Of a stretch of DNA of 64,000 bases, positions 8,194-17,872 are shown one piece after another. Source of the DNA: Roseburia sp. AM59-24XD (GTDB lineage: Bacteria; Bacillota; Clostridia; Lachnospirales; Lachnospiraceae); NCBI RefSeq assembly GCF_003478445.1, contig NZ_QUET01000019.1, positions 1 through 64,000 of the forward strand, in the 5' to 3' direction. The notes below the pieces were generated by a model that was not told the origin of the DNA, ran no database searches, and was given only the letters and a program-made list of their open reading frames with translations. Position numbers and translations under genes: made by a program. Within the stretch, counting starts at the first letter, position 1. Every line of letters starts with the position of its first letter.

Positions 8194-9855
8194 TTACGCT
8201 TCTTCGTCTGCCAGCAGATGCAGTTTATCTGCAACAACAGACATCTTCCTTCCAAACGGAAATTCATATAATTCATCTCTGGTAAGTCCCTTCATTTTCA
8301 GGATCAGTACAAAATAAACACATACCGCTGCGATCAGTGCCGGCAGCAGGGAAATGATATTGCTTCGTGTCAGCAGATGGAACAGCTTAAATACCAGGAA
8401 GGTGATAACCCCCATAGCAGCCGATGCCAGAAACGGCACGCAAAAGCATTTCGTAACCTCCTGCTTGAAGCCGAGATGTACGCTGACGGAATAGCCGTTT
8501 AACACACATACTAACAATGGATATGTGACGTTACCGATGACAAGGGCATATACACCAAGTCCGGTAAAGCGCATCAGAAACCATACCAGGATCACATGCA
8601 CGATCAGAGAGATCAGGGAATGCCATACCGGCAGGCGCATCTGGTCGATACTCTGTAACACACCGCTTGTCACGGTTGACAGTGCATAGAAAATAATACA
8701 GCCGGAACCGATGATCATCATCATGGAACCCATCTTATAATCCATGGACGGATAAATGGAATGAATGATCGGCACGGCAAGCACTGCCATACCGACAGCC
8801 GATGGAAATGCAATGATCATATTAAACTTCACAGCAAGGTTGACCTTGCGGTGTACCGCATACTTATCCTTGCCAATATAAGACGCTACAAGGCTTGGCA
8901 CCATCGAAGATGCAATGGCGGTCGATACGGCGATCGGCACACTCACAAGCGTTCTGTACTGTGTGCTGTAGATTCCCTGCCATGTACTGATCTGTGTACC
9001 GGTAATACCTCTCGTTGGCAATACCCAGTTGATCAGGGATACATCAATGATACCGCTGAGCTGATATACCGTCTGGCTCAGAATGATCGGGATGGCAGTC
9101 CAAAGGATCAGCTTGTAGGTCTCTCCCACAGACATTGCTTCGGAAACATGATCTCTTCTCTGCTGCTTCTTCATGACCGGACGGTAGATCAGATATACAA
9201 ATACCAGAAAGATCAGTGCCATCAACGCGCCCATGCTGGTACCGAGTGTACCGCCGGCTGCTCCCCATGCGGAGAATTTTGCGGAAGCGCTGTGCGCACG
9301 CATCATAAAGAATGCCGCAGACACACTGACGATCGCATTTACGATCTGCTCAAAGATCTGGGAGATCGCTGTCGGCATCATCGTCTTTCTTCCCTGGAAC
9401 AAACCACGGAGTGTACCCATAATAGCCACTACAAATATAGTCGGTGCCAGAATCCGAAGCGGGATCGCAATTCCGTAAAAGCTCTTAAAGAAATTCTTCT
9501 CGAGCCAGTCTGCACCGAAGAATACAAACAGTGCTGCCGCACCACCGGTACAGAGCGAAAATATCATGGAACAACGAAAAATATGATATGCTTCCTTATA
9601 CCTCTTCTCGACACACTTGGCAGATACCATCTTGGAGACTGCCATCGGCATACCGTAAGAGGATATGATCAGCAGAATATTGTAGATCTCGTATGCAGAC
9701 GAATAAATACCGTTTCCCTCCGGACCGATAATATTCGCCATTGGAATACGATACAACAGACCGATCATTCGCACCAGGATCGATGCCACAGCCAAAATAC
9801 TTCCCTGTTTTAAGAAACCGCCGGCAGCGGTCAGTTTTTTATTTGTTGTTTCCAT
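8194..9855 (-). CDS. SpoVB/MurJ-type polysaccharide flippase
   Basis: About 553 residues with 12-14 hydrophobic helices form a MOP-superfamily exporter. The opening GGFLKQGSILAVASILVRMIGLLYRIPM with IGPEGNGIYSSAYEIYNILL is typical of the SpoVB/YtgP/MurJ group, which flips lipid-linked cell-wall precursors across the membrane. The start is the ATG at 9855 or an in-frame TTG at 9867; neither has an ideal ribosome binding site. It follows ybeY closely and precedes the SNF2 gene. Whether it serves vegetative peptidoglycan, the spore cortex or another polymer cannot be told from sequence. Confidence 0.85.
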   Translation of the reverse strand: METTNKKLTAAGGFLKQGSILAVASILVRMIGLLYRIPMANIIGPEGNGIYSSAYEIYNILLIISSYGMPMAVSKMVSAKCVEKRYKEAYHIFRCSMIFSLCTGGAAALFVFFGADWLEKNFFKSFYGIAIPLRILAPTIFVVAIMGTLRGLFQGRKTMMPTAISQIFEQIVNAIVSVSAAFFMMRAHSASAKFSAWGAAGGTLGTSMGALMALIFLVFVYLIYRPVMKKQQRRDHVSEAMSVGETYKLILWTAIPIILSQTVYQLSGIIDVSLINWVLPTRGITGTQISTWQGIYSTQYRTLVSVPIAVSTAIASSMVPSLVASYIGKDKYAVHRKVNLAVKFNMIIAFPSAVGMAVLAVPIIHSIYPSMDYKMGSMMMIIGSGCIIFYALSTVTSGVLQSIDQMRLPVWHSLISLIVHVILVWFLMRFTGLGVYALVIGNVTYPLLVCVLNGYSVSVHLGFKQEVTKCFCVPFLASAAMGVITFLVFKLFHLLTRSNIISLLPALIAAVCVYFVLILKMKGLTRDELYEFPFGRKMSVVADKLHLLADEEA

Positions 9856-9927
9856 TGTGATAACCAAGCCTTTCCAACTCCTGTGGCACCGGAACCGCAG
9901 GTATTTTCCTGTATATTAAATCTTTGT

Positions 9928-10434
9928 CTACTCACGTATGATACCGAGTGCCTGAAGGATCTGCTCCTGACGCTGTTCCATCTCCACCCGCTCCTCATCC
10001 TCGATATGGTCATAGCCGAACAGATGAAGCATGCTGTGCGCCGTCAGAAAACAGATCTCTCTCTTCAGAGAATGTCCATACTCCTCAGCCTGCATTCTGG
10101 CGCGTTCCACAGAGATCACAATATCTCCGAGGATCAGTTCTCCCGTTTCCGGGTGGAAATACTCTGCCGAAGCATTTTCCCCCTCCAACTCCGAAAAGTC
10201 TGCCGGTGCCGGATAATCCACCATCGGAAAAGAAAGAACATCCGTCGGAACGTCAAGCTCCCGAAACTCCCGGTTGATCTCACGGATCGAATCGTTGTCG
10301 GTAAATGTTACATTGACCTCAAACTCATAGGGGCATTTCTCCTGGTCTGCCGCCTGCCGGATCACCTTTTCCAAAATATTCTCATAATCAAAATCCAGTT
10401 CCTGATCTGTTTCATTCTCAAAACAAATTGTCAT
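9928..10434 (-). CDS. ybeY: Endoribonuclease YbeY (rRNA maturation factor)
   Basis: The 168-residue product has the YbeY signature HSMLHLFGYDH near residue 132, whose three histidines bind the catalytic metal. DVLSFPM is present upstream of it. YbeY acts in 16S rRNA 3'-end processing and ribosome quality control. The gene lies in the conserved phoH-HD protein-ybeY order. Confidence 0.95.
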   Translation of the reverse strand: MTICFENETDQELDFDYENILEKVIRQAADQEKCPYEFEVNVTFTDNDSIREINREFRELDVPTDVLSFPMVDYPAPADFSELEGENASAEYFHPETGELILGDIVISVERARMQAEEYGHSLKREICFLTAHSMLHLFGYDHIEDEERVEMEQRQEQILQALGIIRE

Positions 10435-10466
10435 AATTGATCAAATTCCTCCCTCAATCTGTCTCT

Positions 10467-11657
10467 CTATTCAAATGCATGTGCAACATAAAATGTTCTC
10501 AGCCGTTCTATCTGCTCCTGTGTCAGTCCTGCCTGCGCCAGACTTCCCTTTTCCATTCGATTGGCAAAAATACTCATAACAAGCTTTTCGTCTGTGATCG
10601 CACTGCGTTTGCCGTTTTCCTGAAGATACTCACCCGTTGATAAAATACAATCACTGAGCATTACAATGGCTGCTTCCGGACTCTTCGGAATCTCACTTCC
10701 TGTATTATGCTGACGAATCACTGCCACTAACTCCTCCGAGAATCCATAGGTCTGCGCCAGCGCATCATTGCCCTCCATATAGTTATCCGGTACTAAAAGG
10801 CGTCCCGCCTCATGAAACATTCCTCCAGCTGCCGCAAGACCATCTTTAAATCCCATCTCCTTCGCTGCCATCTCGGAAAGCCTGCTGATCTCACAGGAAT
10901 GACGGTACAGTGCATCGTTCTCCTTCAGCTTGCGGATCAGCGGAAAATCATCCTGCAGATATGCCATCATATCGAGTTCCTGTGCCGGTGCCTCCTGCAC
11001 TTCCTCCTCCGGCTCATGTACGGTAAAAAGCTGTAAGATTGCACAAAACAGTGCCAGAAATACCAGACTTCCAAGCTCCAGGATCAGATAATATCTCTGC
11101 ATGAACATCTCACTGCCCTGAAAACGACAGCGGATCACAAACAGCGCAAGGCAGAGTGCTGTCAGGATCACTGCGGCATATGGCAGCTCCTCCCTGCTCT
11201 GCAGCATAGACACGATCATCAAAAATGCAACCGCCATGATCAGATAATATACCATCTGTCCAAGATCATTATTGACAAACGCCGCATTGCACAAATAAGT
11301 CATCATAAGTGTCCCAAACGTCACCACCTTGATCTCAAGCTTGTCGAGCCGACTCACAACTGCAAGCGGCAGAAGTATAAACATTCCCACATGATAACGG
11401 GATGCGACACCGATCAGACACAGTGCCACCGAAAAGGAAAAAAGATAGATCAACTTCTCCGGAATCTGCTGCCAAAGCATGTCCTGTCCTGCATGCAGAA
11501 GTGTCATAAATACAACACCGAGGATCAGGCTGTAGCACACCTGAACCATCATCCCCGGAATGCTCATTCGATTAATTCCGGCGCATATCAACGCTCCAAG
11601 TACCAGTGACAGATACATCACTGCGGAAAACATTTTCGATTCATTTTTCCTTTCCAT
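10467..11657 (-). CDS. Short membrane HD-domain protein in the PgpH position
   Basis: The 396-residue product has about six to eight hydrophobic helices (residues 10-230) and a C-terminal HD-type domain (about 255-395). In most Firmicutes the gene between phoH and ybeY encodes PgpH, a c-di-AMP phosphodiesterase of about 700 residues with a large extracellular 7TMR-HDED domain. That domain is absent here. The HD core looks altered: the expected HD pair reads FHEAGRL (His-Glu), with RHSCEIS before and IRQHN after. The start at 11657 overlaps the end of phoH by 17 bp and has GGAGCAGGGGG upstream. It may be a reduced PgpH-like enzyme or a non-catalytic sensor. Confidence 0.75.
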   Translation of the reverse strand: MERKNESKMFSAVMYLSLVLGALICAGINRMSIPGMMVQVCYSLILGVVFMTLLHAGQDMLWQQIPEKLIYLFSFSVALCLIGVASRYHVGMFILLPLAVVSRLDKLEIKVVTFGTLMMTYLCNAAFVNNDLGQMVYYLIMAVAFLMIVSMLQSREELPYAAVILTALCLALFVIRCRFQGSEMFMQRYYLILELGSLVFLALFCAILQLFTVHEPEEEVQEAPAQELDMMAYLQDDFPLIRKLKENDALYRHSCEISRLSEMAAKEMGFKDGLAAAGGMFHEAGRLLVPDNYMEGNDALAQTYGFSEELVAVIRQHNTGSEIPKSPEAAIVMLSDCILSTGEYLQENGKRSAITDEKLVMSIFANRMEKGSLAQAGLTQEQIERLRTFYVAHAFE

Positions 11658-12654
11658 GCCGTGCCCCCTGCTCCTTCTTTCTTGCTTCTCTGCGTGCCTG
11701 CTTCTTCTCATAGTCGTCATACGCACTGACGATCTGCTGTACCAGCGGATGACGAACAACATCCTTATTATCCAGGAAAGAAAATCCGATATCCTCCACG
11801 TTTTTCAGAACATTGATCGCCTGATCCAGTCCGGAAGCCGTTCCGGACGGAAGATCCTTCTGCGTCTGATCTCCGGTCACAACTACCTTGGAGCCAAATC
11901 CGATTCGTGTCAGAAACATCTTCATCTGTGCCGGTGTCGTATTCTGTGCCTCATCCAGAATGATAAATGAGTTATCCAGCGTACGTCCTCTCATATATGC
12001 TAACGGAGCTACCTCAATAAGCCCCTTTTCCACATTGCGCAGATAGCTGTCCACTCCCATGATCTGATGCAGTGCATCATAGAGCGGACGCAGATAAGGA
12101 TCCACCTTGCTCTGCAGATCACCCGGCAGAAATCCGAGTTTTTCTCCCGCCTCGATCGCCGGTCTTGTCAGAATAATGCGGCTGACCTCATCACGTTTAA
12201 ATGCCTCGATCGCCATTGCCATCGCAAGATATGTCTTTCCGGTTCCCGCCGGTCCCACGCCAAACACGATCATTTTCTTGCGGATCTGGTCCACGTATTT
12301 CTTCTGTCCGGTCGTCTTTGGCTTGATCGGCTTTCCCTGGATCGTCCGGCAGACAATGTCCGAATCGATCTCCACCAGCTCTGATTCACGATGCTCCATG
12401 GAAAGTGCCAGAGCATAATCCACATTCTGCTCCGTGATCGTATTGCCCCTGCGGGAAAGCTCCAGAAGCTGCATCAGAATGCTCTCTGCCGTCTTTACGC
12501 TTGCTGCCTCTCCCACCAGCTTTAAGCTGCCATCTCTGGCAACCATCGTTACATTTAAGTTTCTCTCGATCTTTTTGATGTAAGCGTCAAAGCTGCCAAA
12601 TATGTTTTTCTCATGTTCGGCAGGTATCTCTATAACTGTCTCCATAATCGACAT
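11641..12654 (-). CDS. phoH: PhoH-family ATPase
   Basis: The 337-residue protein has the PhoH P-loop GPAGTGKTYLA (about residue 135), Walker B FIILDEAQN and the region TRIGFGSKVVVTGDQTQ. An N-terminal KH-like segment precedes the ATPase. PhoH proteins are RNA-associated ATPases/helicases, in some cases with ribonuclease activity. GGAGG sits 11 bp before the ATG at 12654. It forms part of the conserved yqfC-yqfD-phoH-ybeY series. Confidence 0.93.
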   Translation of the reverse strand: MSIMETVIEIPAEHEKNIFGSFDAYIKKIERNLNVTMVARDGSLKLVGEAASVKTAESILMQLLELSRRGNTITEQNVDYALALSMEHRESELVEIDSDIVCRTIQGKPIKPKTTGQKKYVDQIRKKMIVFGVGPAGTGKTYLAMAMAIEAFKRDEVSRIILTRPAIEAGEKLGFLPGDLQSKVDPYLRPLYDALHQIMGVDSYLRNVEKGLIEVAPLAYMRGRTLDNSFIILDEAQNTTPAQMKMFLTRIGFGSKVVVTGDQTQKDLPSGTASGLDQAINVLKNVEDIGFSFLDNKDVVRHPLVQQIVSAYDDYEKKQARREARKKEQGARHGKEK

Positions 12655-12699
12655 GTACTATAATTCCTCCAAATACTGATAATCCATGGGGTCGCCTCT

Positions 12700-13892
12700 C
12701 TATCGATACTGCGTCTGCTTTCTGGAATAAATGATCGTAGCTGTTCCGTAGAAGCTCCCATTACGCTCCTTCACCGAAAGCTCTCCTTCCAGATCATAGC
12801 AGCCATTGTCTCTCATCTGTAACCGATAATAATCAAACCGATCCTGCAGTATCCCGGCTGCCTCCTCCGGCGAATAACGTCCGTTCTCTGCACATACCTC
12901 ACGGAATGTCTTTTTCCAGACAAATACCGGAAAACGGCATGACAGAAAAGGGCATAGTCGCCCACCTTCTCGGATTATATCATACTTTTCGTAACTTTCC
13001 AAACTTTTTAACGGGTTATATACAAAAAGATTATGATTTCCAATGCAAATCTGATATAAAGTCCGCTGTTTTCCGGTCAGCTTCTGTTTCCGATACGGAA
13101 CCGGCAGCTCATCCTCATAATGCTGCACCGACTGCACTACGACTGTGCCCGCAGCCCTGACGTGCCGCTTCTGCACAACCTCCTCGTTGTCACCGATGAT
13201 CTTTACCTTCTCGGAGATCAGCTTCTGTCCCTTCCTGACCGTATCTCCCGCCCTGACCTTTGCCGTACCTGTTCTTGTCACAATACTGAGCACGGTTCCA
13301 TCCTCCTGTGCCACAAGACTTTTCGGCGTTTTGTTCGTTTTCTTTTTCTGCAGAAGCACCTCATCGAGCCGCACATAAAGCTTGCTCCCTGATTTTTCTA
13401 CCGATACCCAGCCAACATCCGGATATTTCTTTCGAAGCTTTGTCTCAAGCTCCCCGCAGGAAATCCCGCTGCCGGACATTCCTCCGTAGACATTCTCCGA
13501 CTCCAGATATTTAAGGATACTCTCCCTCGTGTGGTAGGACTGACCGGACACCTCGATCCCCCAGATCCGTCCGGACATGAAAAACAGGATTCCCAGAAAG
13601 CACAAAAGACCGCACCAGAAGCTTGCCCGCGCCATTCCTCTTCGCAGCCAGAATAGCCACCGATCCTTTCCCGCACCAGCGGAAATACACCCGTCTTGGC
13701 AGCGATTGGGCGAAGCTTATAGTAATCACTTCTGCGAAGATATCCATACACCATCCGCTGATCCTGCTGCCACCGAAGTCCCCACCAGACAATCCCCTTT
13801 GCCCGGCAGATATTGACAAAGCGCTCTGCCTGCGCTCCCGGCAGACGTACCAAGACATACCCGGCACACCAAGTCATTATTCTATGTATCAT
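12700..13892 (-). CDS. yqfD: Sporulation protein YqfD (frame interrupted once)
   Basis: YqfD is a membrane-associated protein of the SigE regulon needed in sporulation. The N-terminal part reads from ATG 13892 (GGAGG 7 bp upstream): MIHRIMTWCAGYVLVRLPGA, then the YqfD repeat up to PLVRER near 13665. The rest (WLFWLRRGMARASFW..., one membrane helix, then a long extracytoplasmic part to 12700) is in another frame. One extra G in AAAGGATC (about 13664-13670) joins them into 397 residues, the usual length. The frame lies directly after yqfC. It is most likely a deletion error rather than a dead gene. Confidence 0.88.
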
Positions 13893-13934
13893 CTCTGTTC
13901 CTCCATTTTTGAATCGTCTGCGGCATATTTCCTG

Positions 13935-14276
13935 TCACAACTGATATTCTATGGAATGAATCTCGCCCACAACACACATGCATTCCTCCCGGTAATACGC
14001 AATTCCCAGACACTTTCCGGCGATACGTATCTTTCCGGTCTTTGTCTGGATCCGGATCTGTTCCTCCTGATATTCTAATATACTGCGGTAATTTTCAATA
14101 CATACCCGGTATCTGCCATAGCTCGTTACGACCGGAGCCTTCACCAGAATGTCCTCCGGCAGCCGCATCACTCCTGACAGCTTACGGGATATCACCGGAT
14201 CCTGCCCGGAAGGAGTTGCTTTCATTCTTTTTTCATGCTTATGCTTCACCGGTCTGACACGGTATTTTCGTTCCAT
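13935..14276 (-). CDS. yqfC: Sporulation protein YqfC (YabP/YqfC family)
   Basis: The 113-residue protein has the YabP/YqfC core (LPEDILVKAPVVTSYGRYRVCIENYRSI, then RIAGKCLGI). Its place just upstream of yqfD is the conserved arrangement in spore formers. GGAGCAGACAC precedes the ATG. It is probably transcribed in the mother cell together with yqfD. Confidence 0.87.
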   Translation of the reverse strand: MERKYRVRPVKHKHEKRMKATPSGQDPVISRKLSGVMRLPEDILVKAPVVTSYGRYRVCIENYRSILEYQEEQIRIQTKTGKIRIAGKCLGIAYYREECMCVVGEIHSIEYQL

Positions 14277-14368
14277 GTGTCTGCTCCATTCTCCGGTATC
14301 GCGAAGCGTAGCGTTTTATGTCCGTTTATGACACTTCGCTGTACCAGATTCCTTCTTACTACTATATG

Positions 14369-14409
14369 CAAAAAAACACCGGAAAGTGACTGGCACCTTC
14401 CGATGTTTT
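14369..14409 (-). terminator. Terminator of the DUF1836 gene
   Basis: On the minus strand AAACATCGGAAG and CTTTCCGGTGTTT form a stem, followed by seven T residues. It separates the DUF1836 gene from yqfC. Confidence 0.75.
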
Positions 14410-14481
14410 GATAGATCCATATAAAACAACACATTATAAAACCGATGCAGCGCCTTCAAACCCGCCACATGGCTTTCATAC

Positions 14482-15087
14482 CTATTTCTCTTTCTTACTG
14501 CCGAGCGTATCGTCGATGATATTCTCAATGACCGATTTCTTCACCCATACATCAAAGCTTAGCATGCAGATAAATGCAAATGTAGTCAGAAGCTTTTTGT
14601 CCTCCGGATCCTCCACATCCTCAAAAGCCTCACCGGACTTCTTCAGCTTGCGTATGATGTCTCTGACCTGGGAATTGATATTCTCCTGCTCCAGATCAAC
14701 GATCTCTTTGTAGATGTCACTCAATGAAAGTCCGTCCGTGCTCCCGAAAAAGCGGTCAGACAGCGGATTTAATATACTCTGAATATCGTTGATCGACAAA
14801 AAGTTCTTAAGATAATAAATATAGATCAACATCAGCATATGCTCACTGGAGTATTTCTTCTTGACCGGCGGCGGCAGCAGATTATTCTTGGTATAATTAT
14901 TGATCATCGTCTTCGTGAGTATCTTATCCTCCTCAAAACGCTTGGAGGAACGCAGATGTTCATCCATAAACGTTGTTACCTGATCCATATACAGATCGAT
15001 CTGAGGTATCTCATCCGGGGTAATATAGTCGATATTCTGCATGCTCCGGAGAAGATTCAGAATCTCGTTTGTGTATTTTTTCTGCAT
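14482..15087 (-). CDS. DUF1836 domain protein (MerR-like helix-turn-helix)
   Basis: The 201-residue protein matches DUF1836: an N-terminal DNA-binding-like region (TKTMINNYTKNNLLPPPVKKKYSSEHMLMLIYIYYLKNFLSI, about 60-100) whose order resembles MerR-type winged helices, followed by a helical part. It is probably a transcription regulator, but ligand and targets are unknown. It has its own promoter (15133-15161) and terminator. Confidence 0.82.
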   Translation of the reverse strand: MQKKYTNEILNLLRSMQNIDYITPDEIPQIDLYMDQVTTFMDEHLRSSKRFEEDKILTKTMINNYTKNNLLPPPVKKKYSSEHMLMLIYIYYLKNFLSINDIQSILNPLSDRFFGSTDGLSLSDIYKEIVDLEQENINSQVRDIIRKLKKSGEAFEDVEDPEDKKLLTTFAFICMLSFDVWVKKSVIENIIDDTLGSKKEK

Positions 15088-15132
15088 AATACTCTCATTC
15101 CTGTTCTTTTACACATTTTTTTCGTACCTGTT

Positions 15133-15161
15133 ATTATAACGCATTTGCGGCTTTCTGGCAA
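15133..15161 (-). promoter_or_regulatory. Promoter of the DUF1836 gene
   Basis: TTGCCA (15156-15161) and a consensus TATAAT (15133-15138) are 17 bp apart on the minus strand, about 45 bp upstream of the ATG. Confidence 0.65.
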
Positions 15162-15197
15162 GACTGACCTGTTTTTGTGCATGTTTGTGCATGTTTC

Positions 15198-16205
15198 TTA
15201 TTTTCCGGCAGCTTCCTTTGCCAGCGCCGTATCTACAAGGTCATCGTAGGAAAGACGGTTCTTCAACACACCGGCATCCTGTAAGATATCCTGCAGAAGC
15301 TCAAAACTTGCTTTCTCAAAGACCAGATTTTCCTTCCAGGTTCCCTGATCATAATAACGTTTTACGACAGTGACAAGCGCCTTTTCATCCGTTTCCGGAA
15401 ACTGTGGTGCGATCACCTTTGCAATCTCCTCCGGAGTGTGGCTCTGCACAAAGTCCATCCCCTTCTGCACTGCTCTTGTGAAGGCGAGAAGCTCTTTTTT
15501 GTGCTCCTTCATATAGCTTTTCTTGGCGGAATATGCCGTGTATGGCACATCGCCGCTCGCTTCACCTAATGATGCAACGACAACGCCCTTTTTGTCTGCC
15601 TCCAGAGATGCCGCAAACGGCTCAAACTCAACCGTATAATCTCCCTGTCCGGATGCATATGCCTGCGCAGTCAGACCAAAGTCAATGTTTTTGACAATGG
15701 TTAAATCCTTCTTTGGATCAATGCCGTTTTTCTTCAGAACATACTCAAAGATCATTTCCGGCATACCTCCGTCCCTGCCGCCAAGCACCGTTTTTCCTTT
15801 CAGCTTTTCCCATTCAAACGAGTCATCTGCTGATTTTGCAACCAGAAAATTACCGGCACGGTTGGTAAGCTGTGCAAAATTCACAATATAATCCTTTGCC
15901 CCCTCCTGATAAACATAGATGGAGGACTCTGATCCCATAAAGCCTATGTCCGCCTCTCCCGACACAACCGCTGTCATTACATTATCCGCTCCCATGCCGT
16001 TTGTAAGCTCAAGCGCAATCCCCTCATCCTCAAAGTATCCCTTCTCAATTGCAACATACTGCGGCGCATAAAAGATAGAGTGTGCCACTTCATTGAGCCT
16101 TATTGTTGTCAGCTCTTTTTCCTGCTTGCCACAGCCCGACAATGTCCCCGCAGTCATAACTGCTGTCATACCGACACAGAGTGCCTTTTTCCAGATACGT
16201 TTCAT
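15198..16205 (-). CDS. Substrate-binding lipoprotein, NMT1/SsuA-like
   Basis: The 335-residue protein has a lipoprotein signal (lipobox LSGC, Cys at about residue 25) and the NMT1/THI5-SsuA fold. IFYAPQYVAIEKGYFEDEGIALEL near the start and GEADIGFMGSESSIYVYQEG further on are typical of binding proteins for nitrate, sulfonates, taurine or pyrimidine-type thiamin precursors. No permease or ATPase gene lies beside it, so its transporter must be elsewhere or it works as an orphan receptor. A terminator-like hairpin lies in the short space directly before the start, which suggests control at the leader. Confidence 0.85.
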   Translation of the reverse strand: MKRIWKKALCVGMTAVMTAGTLSGCGKQEKELTTIRLNEVAHSIFYAPQYVAIEKGYFEDEGIALELTNGMGADNVMTAVVSGEADIGFMGSESSIYVYQEGAKDYIVNFAQLTNRAGNFLVAKSADDSFEWEKLKGKTVLGGRDGGMPEMIFEYVLKKNGIDPKKDLTIVKNIDFGLTAQAYASGQGDYTVEFEPFAASLEADKKGVVVASLGEASGDVPYTAYSAKKSYMKEHKKELLAFTRAVQKGMDFVQSHTPEEIAKVIAPQFPETDEKALVTVVKRYYDQGTWKENLVFEKASFELLQDILQDAGVLKNRLSYDDLVDTALAKEAAGK

Positions 16206-16227
16206 AAATACCTGCCCTTTCTGTACG

Positions 16228-16260
16228 AAAAAGAGGACACCTCCTTTGATGTCCTCTTTT
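16228..16260 (-). terminator. Terminator or attenuator hairpin in front of the binding-protein gene
   Basis: AAAAGAGGACA and TGTCCTCTTTT form an 11 bp stem followed by T residues on the minus strand. It ends htrA transcription, but it lies only 22 bp from the start codon of the next gene, leaving no room for a promoter between them. Upstream sequence (16270-16360) can form ATCGGT/ACCGAT and GGCAG/CTGCC stems. Confidence 0.65.
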
Positions 16261-16366
16261 GCACAAACAATTTATAAAATATGGTATGCAGGAAACTTGA
16301 TGTTGTGATTTGGCAGCTTATCGGTACTGTGGGTGCAGCAGTCTGCCGGGAATCAACCGATCCGTT

Positions 16367-17707
16367 CTAGTTAAAGAAGGAACCCCACCAGTTATTATAT
16401 CCATTTCCACTCTGGCTGTTGTCATTGCCCTGAGATCCGTTCCGGCTGTTATCTCCATTCTGGGAATTATTTCCGCCACTGCTCTGGGAGCCACTCTGAT
16501 CATTGCTCTGGCCGCTGTCACTGCTGTCCTCATCCGTCGAATCAGACTTCTTGCCAAGCTTCACCTTCACGGTAACCTCTTTGTAATCACCGTTGTCGGC
16601 TCTCTTTACGACTACCTCGACCGTATCACCTGCTTTACAGCGCCCCAGACGATCCTTCAGTCCATCCATCGTTGTTGTCTCTGTGCCGTTAAATTTCACG
16701 ATCACATCACCGGTCTTGATCCCTGCTTTTCCGGCAGGAGAATCCTGTGTGACCTTGCCTACATAGATACCCTCCGGCATATTATAATACTGGGAGAGCT
16801 CGCTGGACACATCGGTTCCTTTAATGCCAAGATATGCCTGTTCATCCTCAGATACCTGCTGTGCATCGATAATATCATTGATGATCGGAATTGCTGTTGA
16901 GATTGGGATGGCAAAGCCCATACCCTCTACGGAGGTGTCCGAATATTTTGAAGAGTTGATACCGATCACCTTGCCCTCGTCATCAACAAGAGCACCACCG
17001 CTGTTACCGGGATTGATCGCTGCATCTGTCTGCAGAAGCTTCATGTTCACATCCTCAGAAGCAACCTCTCTGTCTACGGCACTGATGTAGCCAACCGTTA
17101 CAGAAGTACCATAGCCGAGTGCATTACCGATCGCGATAGACTGCTCACCGATCTTTACCTTTGTGGAATCACCAAGCGTTGCAACCTTGATATTATTCTT
17201 TGTATCGGAAGACAGATCCTTCATCGGAATCTCAACAACTGCCAGATCCGAATCCGTATCGGTTCCCTTTACACTTGCGGTGTAAACACTGTCGTCGTTA
17301 AACTTAACCGATACGCTTGTCGCATCCTTCACAACATGGTTGTTCGTTGCGATGTACAGATTGTCGTCATCCTGCGCCACAATGATACCGGAGCCGCTTC
17401 CGGAACCCTCCTGTGAATAGGTTCTGCCGAAAACATCCTGCGTCTGCTCCTGTACGGTTACATCGATCGCTACGATCGACGGAAGTACGTTAGCAGCCAC
17501 ACCCGAAACGGTTCCTGATGTCTCGTCACTGCCCGATGCAGAGGTCGATGTCGTCTTTAGCTTGCTTGCCGGAGATGCTGTGCTCTCTACCGCTGCATTA
17601 CCGGTCAGACGACCTGCCGTATAATTAACGCCCTCAAATGTAATGCCACCTACCAGTCCAAATACAACAGCATATGCTGCTACCTTTCCTAAATCCTGTT
17701 TTCTCAT
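16367..17707 (-). CDS. htrA: HtrA/DegQ-type serine protease with PDZ domain
   Basis: The 446-residue protein has one N-terminal membrane anchor (about residues 8-28), a trypsin-like protease domain and one PDZ domain (YVGKVTQDSPAGKAGIKTGDVIVKFNG). The triad is visible: His in ATNNHVVKD, Asp in SDLAVVEI and Ser in NPGNSGGALV. It is a surface quality-control protease. Oddly the last 60 residues are a Ser/Asn/Gly/Gln-rich disordered tail that ends in aromatic residues (NNWWGSFFN). The ATG at 17707 follows GGGAG with good spacing; the frame could start 18 bp earlier. Confidence 0.92.
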   Translation of the reverse strand: MRKQDLGKVAAYAVVFGLVGGITFEGVNYTAGRLTGNAAVESTASPASKLKTTSTSASGSDETSGTVSGVAANVLPSIVAIDVTVQEQTQDVFGRTYSQEGSGSGSGIIVAQDDDNLYIATNNHVVKDATSVSVKFNDDSVYTASVKGTDTDSDLAVVEIPMKDLSSDTKNNIKVATLGDSTKVKIGEQSIAIGNALGYGTSVTVGYISAVDREVASEDVNMKLLQTDAAINPGNSGGALVDDEGKVIGINSSKYSDTSVEGMGFAIPISTAIPIINDIIDAQQVSEDEQAYLGIKGTDVSSELSQYYNMPEGIYVGKVTQDSPAGKAGIKTGDVIVKFNGTETTTMDGLKDRLGRCKAGDTVEVVVKRADNGDYKEVTVKVKLGKKSDSTDEDSSDSGQSNDQSGSQSSGGNNSQNGDNSRNGSQGNDNSQSGNGYNNWWGSFFN

Positions 17708-17778
17708 CACGATCGCTCCCTTCATTTCTCTTCTCTCAAACTATCTTATGTGTGATGTTCCCTTGCTGATGCCACGGA

Positions 17779-17812
17779 TTGCTGTCTGCATTTACCCCTT
17801 GCATCATCTTAT
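17779..17812. repeat. Dispersed intergenic repeat A, copy 3
   Basis: It matches 461-494 at 30 of 34 positions, including the core CCCTTGCATCAT (17796-17807). It lies between the 5-formyl-THF cyclo-ligase gene and htrA. Confidence 0.6.
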
Positions 17813-17872
17813 GGCTTTATTCTAACAGCGATTTATGTTTCATTTGTGATGTGATTATGAAGAAAAGATGTT

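Noticed and set aside
8761..9813. A 350-codon plus-strand frame opposite the flippase gene
   Set aside because: It is a shadow of a clear 12-14-helix membrane protein. The product is rich in His, Arg and Asp, with no domain.
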